Shown: positions 51,182-59,401, numbered from the stretch's first letter. The stretch: DNA of 64,000 nucleotides from Verrucomicrobiota bacterium JB024 (GCA_030673825.1 JAUTCS010000118.1:1-64000); one strand, 5' to 3'. Translations and numbers: made by a program. The notes: generated by a model not told the origin, from the letters alone.

Positions 51182-51646
51182 GATGGGATCCTTCCCTGAG
51201 AAATACAACGCGATATTCCCTGGCTGAGGTCACCGGCTGTGAGAGGAGGCCGGTTTCCAGCCCCGTCCACCGATCCGACTTAGGACGCGACAGCTCATTT
51301 TTTCGCCCCCCTCACCGGAATATCCCCGCTCTCGCCCACTCTTAGCTGCGATGAATTTGCTCAACATCTTACAGGCTGGGGTAAAAAATCTGCCCACCCG
51401 TTCGACAGAAGCCATTAGCATGGCTTTTGTTTGTAAAATTTATGCTAAAGCAGTCGTAAATGGGATCAAAAGGGTATCCCGGGGCGTCTTCGGCGGCCAG
51501 CAGGTAGGGTTTTTGCTTTATTTCCAAAAAATAAAAATATTATTCTTAAATCCATCGCGGAACTGACGATTAAAATTGAACGGGTCAAACTGTATCCATG
51601 ACCCAAGGGGAAACAAACAGGGTAACATCTTTACGCAACACGCATC
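51182..51646. other. AT-rich gap between divergent genes
   Basis: This 465-base stretch separates the lipoprotein gene from the thioester-domain gene. The right half (from about 51360) is AT-rich and probably holds the promoter of the latter, but I see no clear boxes. A 71-codon frame at 51351-51566 shows no protein-like features and is left out. Confidence 0.45.
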
Positions 51647-52465
51647 ATGAACAACACCATCCTCAAGACCACTCTCGGTAAGGCCGCTCTGGCCGCCGTT
51701 GCGATCTGTGGACTTGCCGCTGCCGCGAACGCCACCCCCGTGTCGTTCAAGTTTGACAGCGTTTCCAACAGCACGACCGTCAAGGCCAAGCTCAACGGAC
51801 AGACAAAGAACCTCTACGTCGGCACGCTGGACTTGACGCTTTACGACAGCGGCTCTGGCAACAGCGCCCAGACTGTGGCCTTCTGTGCCGAGATCGGCCA
51901 GTCGATCTCCATCGGCTCGACCTATACCAATTACAATGTGACCTCACTGACCGAGGCCAACATCGGCCTGAGCGAATCCCAGGCGCGCAACGCCGCCATC
52001 CTGTTCGACCTGTACTACCAGGGGCAGGACGCCAGCAGCTGGACCACGATGGAATCCACCGCTTTCCAGCTCGCCCTGTGGGAACTGACTCACGACGACG
52101 ACGGCAGCATGGTCTCCAACGGCCTCAGCCGCGGCGACTTCAAGGTCAGCATCGACGACCAGAACACGGGCGACTACAATACGACCCGCAACTACGTCAA
52201 CAAGGCCATGGACTACCTCAACCAGGTCGAAGCCCTGGCCAAGAACGGCTACAACCCGTACAGCGAACTGGTCGCCTTGACCAGCACCACCAACCAGGAC
52301 CTCGTCGTCCTCGGTGTGGCCATCCCCGGTGGCGGTGGCGGTGAACCGGTCGCGGTGCCCTTCGGCGTCAATCCGATGCCGGGTCTGGCCATCATCGGGC
52401 TGTTTGGCTGGCGTCGTCTGCGCAAGCGGATGAACGCCCGGGCCGAAGAGGCCCAGGCTGCCTAA
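51647..52465 (+). CDS. Thioester-domain surface protein with PEP-CTERM-variant tail
   Basis: A 272-residue exported protein with a signal peptide ending near 'AAANA' (residue 29). 'VAFCAEIG' (Cys 80) and 'AFQLALWELTHD' (Gln 141) fit the Cys-Gln pair of thioester (TQXA-like) domains, in which an internal bond can attach covalently to a surface or polymer. The tail has 'VPFGVNPMPGLAIIGLFGW' followed by 'RRLRKRMN': a variant of the exosortase sorting signal with a 'PFxxxP' motif. An intrinsic terminator and an HpsJ-like gene follow. A purine-rich stretch precedes the ATG. Confidence 0.75.
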   Translation: MNNTILKTTLGKAALAAVAICGLAAAANATPVSFKFDSVSNSTTVKAKLNGQTKNLYVGTLDLTLYDSGSGNSAQTVAFCAEIGQSISIGSTYTNYNVTSLTEANIGLSESQARNAAILFDLYYQGQDASSWTTMESTAFQLALWELTHDDDGSMVSNGLSRGDFKVSIDDQNTGDYNTTRNYVNKAMDYLNQVEALAKNGYNPYSELVALTSTTNQDLVVLGVAIPGGGGGEPVAVPFGVNPMPGLAIIGLFGWRRLRKRMNARAEEAQAA

Positions 52466-52488
52466 TACAACCGGAGATATTTCATGTT

Positions 52489-52518
52489 GCCAGGCATAGT
52501 GCCTGGCATCATTTTTTT
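52489..52518 (+). terminator. Intrinsic terminator after the thioester-domain gene
   Basis: GCCAGGC (52489-52495) and GCCTGGC (52501-52507) form a 7-bp stem with a 5-base loop, followed closely by seven T. It ends only 11 bp before the next start, so it may limit rather than abolish transcription of the HpsJ-like gene. Confidence 0.8.
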
Positions 52519-52529
52519 CCGAAGTCATC

Positions 52530-53282
52530 ATGAAGCAGCGCCTCAAGCAGATCTACCGTCCCCTCGAAGTTCCAGAGTGTATCCCCAGCCCGCTCCCCGT
52601 CGTGGGTGCGGCTTTGGTTATCTACTCCCTTTTCCAGTACGCCTACATCATCTATCCGATCCAGCCGGGCAATTCGGACTGGGAGTTCCTGGTCATCGGC
52701 GCGTTGGTGGACAACGCTTTCACGCCCATCCTGGGCATCGCGCTGTTCCTCTTCGGCGGGGCTATCGAAATGCCCCTGTGGCGGATCGTCGGCTCGCGCA
52801 TCCTGACCTGGCTCAGCCTCGCCTTCGGCGTGATCTACCTGTTACTGGTCCCGTTGGCGCTCAACGACGGCATGCGCATCGGCCGCTATATGAACGCGCA
52901 GATGGCCACGGCGGAAAACATCTCCCAGTCCCAGCAGCAGAAGGTCCGCAAGGCACTCGACAGCGCCACCACCATGCAAGAGCTGGAGGTGCTCACCACC
53001 GTGCTGAACCTCACGCCCTCGATGGAGCAGCGCAACAAGCAGATGCCCGACGACTCCTTCGTCGCCCGGCGCGAGTGGCTCTGGGAAACCATCCGTTCCA
53101 ACCAGAAGCGCATGCTCGAAGAGGCCAAGGCACTCTACACGGCCAACCGCACCACCCTCCGCAAGGACATGATCAAGGCCGCCTTCGGCTCCACGTTCAT
53201 GGCCGCCGTTTACCTGTACTTCTTCTTCGCTTTCAAGATGGTCCGCAAAAAGTACCGCCTGGTCGAAGACGAGGACCTCTGA
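52530..53282 (+). CDS. HpsJ-like membrane protein
   Basis: A 250-residue inner-membrane protein with helices at about 24-44, 53-90 and 90-115, a soluble helical region (about residues 120-210, 'SQSQQQKVRKALDSATTMQELEVL') and a last helix near 218-238 followed by an acidic end. The layout recalls HpsJ-type proteins, which in cyanobacteria accompany exosortase or polysaccharide-secretion systems. Placed right after an exosortase-type substrate, it may help export or anchor it. The family assignment is by resemblance only. Confidence 0.55.
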   Translation: MKQRLKQIYRPLEVPECIPSPLPVVGAALVIYSLFQYAYIIYPIQPGNSDWEFLVIGALVDNAFTPILGIALFLFGGAIEMPLWRIVGSRILTWLSLAFGVIYLLLVPLALNDGMRIGRYMNAQMATAENISQSQQQKVRKALDSATTMQELEVLTTVLNLTPSMEQRNKQMPDDSFVARREWLWETIRSNQKRMLEEAKALYTANRTTLRKDMIKAAFGSTFMAAVYLYFFFAFKMVRKKYRLVEDEDL

Positions 53283-53330
53283 GCGGCAAGCAGAGTCCGC
53301 TGATTTTCCCTGTTAAACCCACCCACAAAG

Positions 53331-53360
53331 AAATCCCGGTCGTTGCGGCCGGGATTTTTT
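53331..53360 (+). terminator. Intrinsic terminator of the HpsJ-like gene
   Basis: AAATCCCGG (53331-53339) pairs with CCGGGATTT (53349-53357), with T to 53360. Confidence 0.85.
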
Positions 53361-53373
53361 GTGGAGAAAGCCT

Positions 53374-53592
53374 GCCCGCGAAGCCACGCGAAGGGACGCG
53401 AAGCAGGGTCAGTCCCTTTGGACTGCGGCAGCTAAAGTCTCAACTGCTCGGCTTTTTGCTTTTCACACGGATCACACGGACGCCGCAGCCAACGAAAAAC
53501 ATCCATGTTATCCGTGGTTGAAGAAATTTCTCTCTCTCCCGAAACGAAGCCGTCCGGCGACCTTCGCGCCTCTTCGCGTGCCTTCGCGGGCA
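53374..53592. repeat. Nested inverted tandem-motif repeats
   Basis: An outer pair of GCGAAG-type arrays (53374-53405 and, inverted, 53560-53592) encloses an inner inverted pair of CACGGAT/ATCCGTG-type arrays (about 53463-53483 and 53500-53520). Units are 9-10 bases long. The stretch lies between the HpsJ-like gene and the convergent RsbW-type gene and contains no gene. Confidence 0.6.
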
Positions 53593-53626
53593 AAAAACAA
53601 CCGTCCCCCGGTCCGCTGTGCCCCCC

Positions 53627-54058
53627 TCACTCGTCGTCTTCGGGCAGGTCGGGGACGTTGCGCTTGCGCAGGGTAAAGGTGTTGGTGTCGTCCACTCGGC
53701 TGTACGCGATGTGGTCCATCAGCTTCTTGCAGAAAAAGATACCCAGGCCGCCGATGGGGCGATCCTCCAGCGGAGCGTCGATATCCGGCTCTTTGGCGTC
53801 ATGGAGCGGGTCGAAAGGCTTGCCGTGGTCGCGCACAATCGCCTCCACCTCACCGTCCTCCAGGCGCAGGGACAGGTAGATGTGGTGCTGGGAGGGCACC
53901 TCGTAGGCGTAGGAGATGATGTTGGTCAGGACCTCGTCCAGGCAGAGGTTAAAGGTGTGCACCACCGCCGGGTGCACTTCGTGCTCCTCGCCAAATTGTT
54001 CCAGGTCGGCCGCCAGCTGGTCGAGCTCCTTGAAGTCGTTGATGTAGGTAAAGTCCAT
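53627..54058 (-). CDS. Anti-sigma regulatory factor (RsbW-type serine kinase)
   Basis: A 143-residue GHKL ATPase-fold protein. The N box is 'NLCLDEVLTNIISYAY', the G1 box 'VRDHGKPFDP' and the G2 region 'GGLGIFFCKKLMDHIAY'. RsbW/SpoIIAB-type kinases bind a sigma factor or phosphorylate an antagonist. It is encoded 97 bp downstream of a SpoIIE-type phosphatase, the usual opposing partner. No anti-anti-sigma (STAS) gene is in the window. Confidence 0.9.
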   Translation of the reverse strand: MDFTYINDFKELDQLAADLEQFGEEHEVHPAVVHTFNLCLDEVLTNIISYAYEVPSQHHIYLSLRLEDGEVEAIVRDHGKPFDPLHDAKEPDIDAPLEDRPIGGLGIFFCKKLMDHIAYSRVDDTNTFTLRKRNVPDLPEDDE

Positions 54059-54155
54059 CGGTGAGAGTGAATGTCGGTCTGGGTGGTTTTTCGGGAAACC
54101 CCGCGGCGAAACGCTTCGGACGCGGGTTTCCTATCGGAACATAGGGCCGGAAGGG

Positions 54156-55358
54156 TTACTTGAAAATAATTTCCATGAGGGAGAAGTCGTCTTCGAAGGC
54201 GGAGTGGCCCTGGGCCTGGCGGACCCAATCGACCATGCTGGCGACCTTGGTCTTGCCCTCGGCGGGCGGCAGGCACAGTCCCTCGCCGAACTCCTCCTCG
54301 GTCATCATGCCGCGTCCATCGGCGTAATCGACCTCGTACACCCCGTCGCTGAAGACGTAGAGCTTGCTTCCAGCGGGCACCTGGGTGCTGTCCGTGGTGA
54401 AGGGTGCCCCGAGCATCCCACCGATGACCATGCCCGGCGTGGAAAGCGTCTGGAGTGAGCCCTGCGGGTTGGCCGGGTCGGTGATGAGCACAGCGGGCGG
54501 GTGGCCCCCGGAGGAAAACTTCAGTGTGCGGGTGGGCCGGTGGAAAACGCCGTACCAGAGCGTGAAGTACATCTGGTTGTGCTTGTCCATGTCGAAGGCC
54601 TCATTGAGCCCCGAGAGGACCGCACCGGGATCGCGGAAGTCCACCCCCGGCAGCGACTGCGCGCGCAGGACGTTGATGGCGGAGACCGAGTGCAGGGCCG
54701 CCCCCACCCCATGCCCGGTCACGTCGAGCAGGTAGATGGCGAAATGCTCCTCGTCGAGATCGTGATAGCCGAAGGTGTCCCCGGCCAGGTCGGAAGAGGA
54801 GATAAAAACCCAGTCGGTCTTGACGATGTCGTTCTCCATCGGGTCCGGAAAGAGCGAACGCACGTAGCGGGCGGCCTCGTCAAGCTCGGCCTTAAGCGCG
54901 GCCTCGGCCTGTTGGCGCTGAAGCAGGTTCAGGTAGCCCTTGGAGTGGTAGCGGATGCGGGCGATCACTTCCAGCTTGTCGGGGAGCTTGACCATGTAGT
55001 CGTTCGCCCCCAGCTCGAAAGCCCGCTTCTTCGTCTCCGGCTCCTCCTTGGAGGACAGGACGATCATCGGCACCTCCTTCGTCTCGGCCTTGGCGCGGAA
55101 GAACTTCACCAGCGTGAGCCCGTCGATGTCGGGCATGACGAGATCCTGCAAGATAACCGTGGGCTTGATCTCCAGCGCGGTCTCAATGGCCTTGGAAGGG
55201 TCGTTGATGGCGTGAAAGGCGATGTCGGGCTCACCGGCGAGCATGCGGCGCACGGCTTCGCAGACCATGGCCTGGTCGTCCACCATGAGGACCTTGATAG
55301 CCGGCTCCTGGCCGGGACTGTCGGGATGGGCAAGAGCCTGGGTGAGAGCATCCTTCAT
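54156..55358 (-). CDS. Response regulator with SpoIIE/RsbU-type phosphatase domain
   Basis: A 400-residue two-domain protein. Residues 20-140 are a receiver: 'VLMVDDQ' acidic pair, phospho-acceptor Asp in 'LQDLVMPDIDG', and 'VLSSKEE' and 'MVKLPD' for the Ser and Lys. After a coiled linker ('LLQRQQAEAALKAELDEAARYVRSLFP' region) comes a PP2C-like SpoIIE phosphatase with Asp residues in 'SSDLAGDTFGY', 'LLDVTGHGVGAALHS' and 'VFSDGVYEV'. It would dephosphorylate an anti-anti-sigma factor when activated by a histidine kinase. The ATG at 55358 is preferred to a GTG seven codons upstream. Confidence 0.9.
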   Translation of the reverse strand: MKDALTQALAHPDSPGQEPAIKVLMVDDQAMVCEAVRRMLAGEPDIAFHAINDPSKAIETALEIKPTVILQDLVMPDIDGLTLVKFFRAKAETKEVPMIVLSSKEEPETKKRAFELGANDYMVKLPDKLEVIARIRYHSKGYLNLLQRQQAEAALKAELDEAARYVRSLFPDPMENDIVKTDWVFISSSDLAGDTFGYHDLDEEHFAIYLLDVTGHGVGAALHSVSAINVLRAQSLPGVDFRDPGAVLSGLNEAFDMDKHNQMYFTLWYGVFHRPTRTLKFSSGGHPPAVLITDPANPQGSLQTLSTPGMVIGGMLGAPFTTDSTQVPAGSKLYVFSDGVYEVDYADGRGMMTEEEFGEGLCLPPAEGKTKVASMVDWVRQAQGHSAFEDDFSLMEIIFK

Positions 55359-55405
55359 GCCCGCGGATTGAAACCGCACCCGCCCCGGACGGCAAGAATG
55401 GAAGT

Positions 55406-55557
55406 GGGGAGTTTGAGAGTTTGAGAGTTACGGTGGGCGCGTGCGCCCAAACAGAAGGTGGACGATTCCGGGCCGAAAAAGAAAAATCTCGCTCCCGTGT
55501 CACCACGTCAGCATCTTCCAACTCTCAAACCGTCGAACTTTCAAACTCTCAAACTTA
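55406..55557. repeat. Inverted pair of TTTGAGAG-type arrays before rpmB
   Basis: GTTTGAGAG units at about 55408-55428 face CTCTCAAAC/CTTTCAAAC units at about 55516-55556, with 90 bases between. The arms could pair as an imperfect long hairpin. It lies between the phosphatase gene and rpmB. Confidence 0.6.
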
Positions 55558-55629
55558 AAAAAAACCCTTGCCATGCGGCGGGGAACGGCTAATTTGCCAC
55601 GTTTTTCACCTAAGAGGAGAACCAATTCC

Positions 55630-55860
55630 ATGTCACGCATCTGCATCGTCACCGGCAAACGCCCCGTCCGCGGTCGTCGCATCCATCGTAAGGGTCAGAC
55701 CAAGAAAAGCGGCGGTATCGGCACGCACGTCACCAAGACCGTCAAGCGCACTTTCCGCCCGAACCTGCAGCGCGTCCGGGTCAAGCTCCCCAGCGGCCAG
55801 GTCAAGCGCGTCTGGGTGTCCGCCAAGGCCCTCAAGGCCGGCAAGGTTGAGAAGGTCTAA
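55630..55860 (+). CDS. rpmB: 50S ribosomal protein L28
   Basis: A 76-residue basic protein with the L28 pattern 'CIVTGKRPVRG', 'SGGIGTHVTKTVKRTFRPNLQ' region and 'VKRVWVSAKALKAGKVEKV'. It is part of the large ribosomal subunit. A good Shine-Dalgarno (AGGAGA) precedes the ATG by about ten bases, which is unusual among the genes here, and an intrinsic terminator follows. It is a single-gene unit; rpmG is not adjacent. Confidence 0.95.
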   Translation: MSRICIVTGKRPVRGRRIHRKGQTKKSGGIGTHVTKTVKRTFRPNLQRVRVKLPSGQVKRVWVSAKALKAGKVEKV

Positions 55861-55890
55861 GCCCCTCGCCCCAGCGAACCCTTTCCAAAA

Positions 55891-55913
55891 CCCGGCCAAG
55901 GCCGGGTTTTTTT
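55891..55913 (+). terminator. Intrinsic terminator of rpmB
   Basis: CCCGGCC (55891-55897) and GGCCGGG (55900-55906) with a seven-T run directly after. Confidence 0.9.
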
Positions 55914-55963
55914 ATGTCTATTCCGTTGCCACAAGTGCAGAAGCCCCACTAAGTTAGGGCATT

Positions 55964-56920
55964 ATGCAAGCGGGACATACCGTTACGCGCCACTACCCCC
56001 TCCCACGAATCGATTTTGCCGACTTTTGGGACATCTGCGGGACGTTCATGCGCGTACACCCCAGCCTTTCCCACATCCGCTACACCATCGAGGGCTCCGA
56101 GACCACCCTGGCCGACCGCGAGGCCGACGTCTCCAAAATCCTGGGCCGCCTCCAACGCAAGCCCCAGGACATCCTGCTGATGGAGGCCGAGTTCGAGGGG
56201 CCGAACACGCGCGAGGGTTTCGCCAAGGCCGTTTACCGCCCCGTGCCGGTCGAGGACGAGCCCGCCGGGCTCACCCTCACCTCCCAGAGCATCACCAAGC
56301 TCCAGCTCTACCAGTTCGAGAGCCTGCTGTACGACAAATACAACCTCGACGACGCCGCGCATACCTCAATCGAGTTTGGCAAGCCCTGCGAGATCCTGGC
56401 CGCGATCATCGACCTGCGCGGCTTTTCCCAGTTCTGCGAAAAGCCCAACATCGAGTCCCCCTACACCTGCGGACTCATGCACTCCTTTTACCAGGCCGTC
56501 CGCCACAGCTACATCAAGTACCCGCCCGAGCTGATGAAATTCCTCGGTGACGGCGTGCTCGCCCTCTGGGAAACCACCGCCCAGGACCGCGAGATCGCCA
56601 TCGACATCTGCCTCTCCGGTTCACTCGACATCAACAACCGCTGGCAGGTCGTGCGCCGCAGCTCGCAGTTCACCCACGGCGCGCCCGAAGAGGTCGCCAT
56701 CGGCATCTCTTTCGGCCTGGCCAGCCAGCTCCCCGAGGTCGGCGACTACATCGGCCGCCCCATCAACATCGCCAGCCGCCTCAGCAGTGTCTGCCCCGGT
56801 GGTCAACTCTACGTGGACAAGTCCGTCCCCAGCATCGGCCCCGAGTACGCCAAGGACGACGCCACCGCCCATATCAAAAGCTTCGGCCGCTACTACATCT
56901 GGCGCATCCAGGCCGGGTAA
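55964..56920 (+). CDS. Class III adenylyl cyclase-type protein
   Basis: A 318-residue protein. The C-terminal 190 residues are a class III nucleotide cyclase domain. Both metal Asp are present ('AAIIDLRGFSQF' and 'MKFLGDGVLALWE'), as are the adenine-selecting Lys (in 'MKFLGD') and Asp (in 'GDYIGRPIN') and the Asn/Arg of 'NIASRLSSV'. It should therefore be an active adenylyl cyclase. The N-terminal 120 residues have no recognised domain and may be a sensor. No membrane helix is visible. Confidence 0.85.
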   Translation: MQAGHTVTRHYPLPRIDFADFWDICGTFMRVHPSLSHIRYTIEGSETTLADREADVSKILGRLQRKPQDILLMEAEFEGPNTREGFAKAVYRPVPVEDEPAGLTLTSQSITKLQLYQFESLLYDKYNLDDAAHTSIEFGKPCEILAAIIDLRGFSQFCEKPNIESPYTCGLMHSFYQAVRHSYIKYPPELMKFLGDGVLALWETTAQDREIAIDICLSGSLDINNRWQVVRRSSQFTHGAPEEVAIGISFGLASQLPEVGDYIGRPINIASRLSSVCPGGQLYVDKSVPSIGPEYAKDDATAHIKSFGRYYIWRIQAG

Positions 56921-56927
56921 CGAATAA

Positions 56928-57073
56928 GTTTGAGAGTTTGAAGGTTTGAGGGTTTGAGAGTTTGATTTGGCTGCCACCCTGGAGGCTGCACCATTTGACG
57001 TGCTCCCATCACGCCGCCACCGATCCGCCTTCCCCCAACGCTCAAACCTTCAAACCTTCAAACTCTCAAACTT
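56928..57073. repeat. Inverted pair of TTTGAGAG-type arrays before gluconokinase
   Basis: Four TTTGA-type units at 56929-56965 face CTCAAAC/CTTCAAAC units at 57040-57073, with 74 bases between. The layout is the same as at 55406-55557, while the enclosed sequence is different. Confidence 0.65.
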
Positions 57074-57077
57074 CGTC

Positions 57078-57566
57078 ATGGTAATAATAGTAATGGGCGT
57101 ATCCGGCTCGGGCAAAAGCACGATCGGGGAACAATTGGCCACCGCCACCGGCGGGACCTTCTTCGATGGGGACGACTTCCACCCACCCGCCAACGTCGCC
57201 AAGATGCACGCGGGCATCCCGCTCGACGACGCCGACCGCTTGCCCTGGCTGCAACGCCTGCGCCAGTTGATCGAGGAACAGGCGACCAAGCCCGCCCCGT
57301 CCGTCATCGCCTGCTCTGCGCTCAAGCGTACCTACCGCGAGATCCTCGCCCCCGGCGGCGACCCGCGGGTGCACTTCGTCTACCTGCAAGGCTCCTTCGA
57401 GCTCATCGCCGCCCGCCTTCACGCCCGACACGGGCACTTCATGCCCGAGAGCCTGCTGCGCAGCCAGTTCGACGCCCTGGAGGTCCCCCAGGACGCCCTC
57501 ACGGTCGATATCACCCCGCCGCCCGAAGCCATCGTGACCGAGCTGCGCGGAAAGCTCGGGGTGTAG
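57078..57566 (+). CDS. gntK: Gluconokinase
   Basis: A 162-residue P-loop kinase that phosphorylates gluconate to 6-phosphogluconate for the pentose phosphate or Entner-Doudoroff route. Landmarks are 'MGVSGSGKSTIGEQLA' (Walker A), 'FFDGDDFHPPANVAKM', 'GIPLDDADRLPWL', 'IACSALKRTYREIL' and 'HARHGHFMPESLLRSQF', all typical of the GntK/IdnK family. Length is normal. No gluconate transporter is adjacent. Confidence 0.95.
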   Translation: MVIIVMGVSGSGKSTIGEQLATATGGTFFDGDDFHPPANVAKMHAGIPLDDADRLPWLQRLRQLIEEQATKPAPSVIACSALKRTYREILAPGGDPRVHFVYLQGSFELIAARLHARHGHFMPESLLRSQFDALEVPQDALTVDITPPPEAIVTELRGKLGV

Positions 57567-57602
57567 CGCCTCCCAAGCTCCTTGAAATAAGCAAAATTCC
57601 TT

Positions 57603-57662
57603 TTACCACGGATAACTCGGATATTGATTTCTCATCTGTACTATCCGCGACATCCGTGGTTT
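57603..57662. repeat. Inverted pair of CACGGAT-type tandem-motif repeats
   Basis: CCACGGAT/CTCGGAT units face CATCTGT/TATCCGCG/CATCCGTGG units over 60 bases. It belongs to the same family as the inner arms at 53463-53520. Confidence 0.6.
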
Positions 57663-57700
57663 AAAAAAAAGGGCCGCCGGGATTTTTCCCGACAGCCCTG
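57663..57700 (-). terminator. Intrinsic terminator of the acetyl esterase gene
   Basis: On the minus strand an AGGGC..CGGGA arm pairs with TCCCG..GCCCT around a short loop of A, with small internal mismatches, and eight T follow. Confidence 0.8.
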
Positions 57701-57712
57701 TAAAAAACAATC

Positions 57713-57743
57713 CCTTCGCGGCACTTCGCGTGCCTTCGCGGGC
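57713..57743. repeat. CTTCGCG-type tandem-motif repeat
   Basis: Three CTTCGCG units at 9-10 base spacing end in GGGC, matching the right outer arm at 53560-53592. It lies just past the 3' end of the esterase gene. Confidence 0.6.
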
Positions 57744-57750
57744 AGACGCC

Positions 57751-58713
57751 TTATAGCCCCATGATGAACTGGAACATCTCCTCGCCCGCGCCGGGCAGAT
57801 TCTCGTGGCCGAAGTCCGGGTAGAGCAGGTACGACTTTTGGGCCGTGATCGCGTTGTAGGCGGCGAACTGCGTGGAGGGCGGGCAAACGTCATCGCTCTG
57901 CGAGATGGCCATCAACACCTCACCCTTGATGCGCGGAGCCAGGTGCGTCACGTCGATGTAGCCGAGCTTTTCAAAGATCTCCTCCTCACGCTCGTGGCGG
58001 GGGTCGAAGCGGCGGAAGTAGTCCCGCAGACCGGTGTAGGCGCGCTGGTCGAGCCCCATCTCCCACACACGGCGGTAGTCGCAGAGGAAGGGGAAGGTCG
58101 AGCTGACGCGCTTGATCTCGGGCACGAGCCCGGCGCAAGCCAGCGAAAGCGCCCCGCCCTGGCTGCCGCCGATGGTGCCGACGCGGGTCGCGTCCACCCA
58201 CTCGAAACCCATCACGATCCGGGCCATCAGCGCGGTGTCGAGGAAGACGTTGCGGTAGTACATCTTCTCGGGCTCGTCATCGAGGCCCTTGATGATGTGC
58301 CCGTGCAGGGTATTGCCACGCGTGGGCACGATGTCCTCGGAGAGGCCGCCCTGGCCGCGGCAGTCCAGCCCGGCCACGGTGAAGCCTGCCGCCACATAGG
58401 GGAGCATAGCCACCCAGTCCGGTGAGGAGCCGGAGTAGCCGTGGAAAAACAGCAGCGCGGGCGCGGGCTCCTTCGGCAGGTGCTTCGGGGTCACCACACG
58501 CGCGTGGACACGAGCGCCGCCGGTGCCAGTGAAGTGCATCGACTGGCAGGTGGCGTAGCTGACCGGAAAGTCCGCCTCGCGGAAGGTCACCTGCGGATCG
58601 AGCGCGTCCAGCTCGGACAGCCCCTTGGCCCAGAAGGCGTCGAAGTCAGCCGGGCGGGGGTTCGTGCTGGTAAAATTAACAAGTTCGTGGAGCGGTTTAT
58701 CAACGACGGGCAT
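57751..58713 (-). CDS. Acetyl xylan esterase / cephalosporin-C deacetylase family protein (CE7-like)
   Basis: A 320-residue alpha/beta hydrolase with the CE7 pattern: the 'DFDAFWAKGLSELDAL' N-terminus, 'FFHGYSGSSPDW', 'GLDCRGQGGLSED', the nucleophile Ser in 'TIGGSQGGALSLA', Asp in 'SQSDDVCPPST' and His in 'DFGHENLPG'. These enzymes remove acetyl groups from xylo-oligosaccharides and similar esters, usually in the cytoplasm; no signal peptide is seen. It has its own terminator and no sugar-gene neighbours. Confidence 0.9.
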   Translation of the reverse strand: MPVVDKPLHELVNFTSTNPRPADFDAFWAKGLSELDALDPQVTFREADFPVSYATCQSMHFTGTGGARVHARVVTPKHLPKEPAPALLFFHGYSGSSPDWVAMLPYVAAGFTVAGLDCRGQGGLSEDIVPTRGNTLHGHIIKGLDDEPEKMYYRNVFLDTALMARIVMGFEWVDATRVGTIGGSQGGALSLACAGLVPEIKRVSSTFPFLCDYRRVWEMGLDQRAYTGLRDYFRRFDPRHEREEEIFEKLGYIDVTHLAPRIKGEVLMAISQSDDVCPPSTQFAAYNAITAQKSYLLYPDFGHENLPGAGEEMFQFIMGL

Positions 58714-58832
58714 AAGACTTCCTGCTTAAACCCCGGCGCGAAAAAAGCAAGCGCACGCATCATCTCAACGCACAAAATATGCGCAACAGTTGTCGACACC
58801 GGCCCGCCCACGGCAGGACTATCTGTACCCGC

Positions 58833-59240
58833 TCAGGAAGCGAAAACTTTGGCGAAGGGCTCGACGGGCTGCTTTTCCCATTGTTCGTGAGTGCAGCCGT
58901 AAATCGCCTGAAAGACCGCGTCGAAATCGTCGTCCACCAGCGAAATGGCCTCCTCGTCGCTCTTGCCGTTGGCGATGGTGGCCTTGCAGATCCAGTGGCG
59001 ATTGGTGAAAGCGTCGGCCAACAGCTGGAACTCCACCTCCGGGTATTCCTTGGAGAGGGCCTTGAGCTCCTTGAAGGGGGGCTCCCAGTCGGTGTTGAAG
59101 TTCACCCGGCCATTGTCCACCCGGACAAAGTTCCACTGCTCCCGTGCGAGCTTTTCCAAAGCCGCCGTGGCGGCTTCGCGTTGGGCGTCGTCACCGCCGC
59201 TGACGGTGATGAGGTTGTTGATGTCCCGTTCTTCAGCCAT
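58833..59240 (-). CDS. Small protein of unknown function
   Basis: A 135-residue acidic, soluble alpha/beta protein ('EVEFQLLADAFTNRHWICKATI', then 'DDDFDAVFQAIYGCTHEQW') without a recognised domain. The codon use looks like that of the neighbouring real genes. The ATG at 59240 is preferred; the frame also opens at 59303, which would add 21 residues. It lies between the esterase and the response regulator, all on the minus strand, but with wide gaps. Confidence 0.6.
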   Translation of the reverse strand: MAEERDINNLITVSGGDDAQREAATAALEKLAREQWNFVRVDNGRVNFNTDWEPPFKELKALSKEYPEVEFQLLADAFTNRHWICKATIANGKSDEEAISLVDDDFDAVFQAIYGCTHEQWEKQPVEPFAKVFAS

Positions 59241-59401
59241 GGTCAGGTAGAAATCCCGGCGCGTAAGTTTGCGCCACTCATAAAAGGCGAAGGCATTAGG
59301 CATTCAACCCGCCCGGGTCAACCGCCTTTTTTCCGGGCGTTCTTCCAGCCCAGATGACATCCTATCCGGAGAGAGATTCCTCTCCGCTCTCACGACAGGG
59401 T

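Noticed and set aside
51351-51566. A 71-codon frame in the AT-rich gap before the thioester-domain gene
   Set aside because: No ribosome binding site, no recognisable features, and a sequence typical of AT-rich non-coding DNA.
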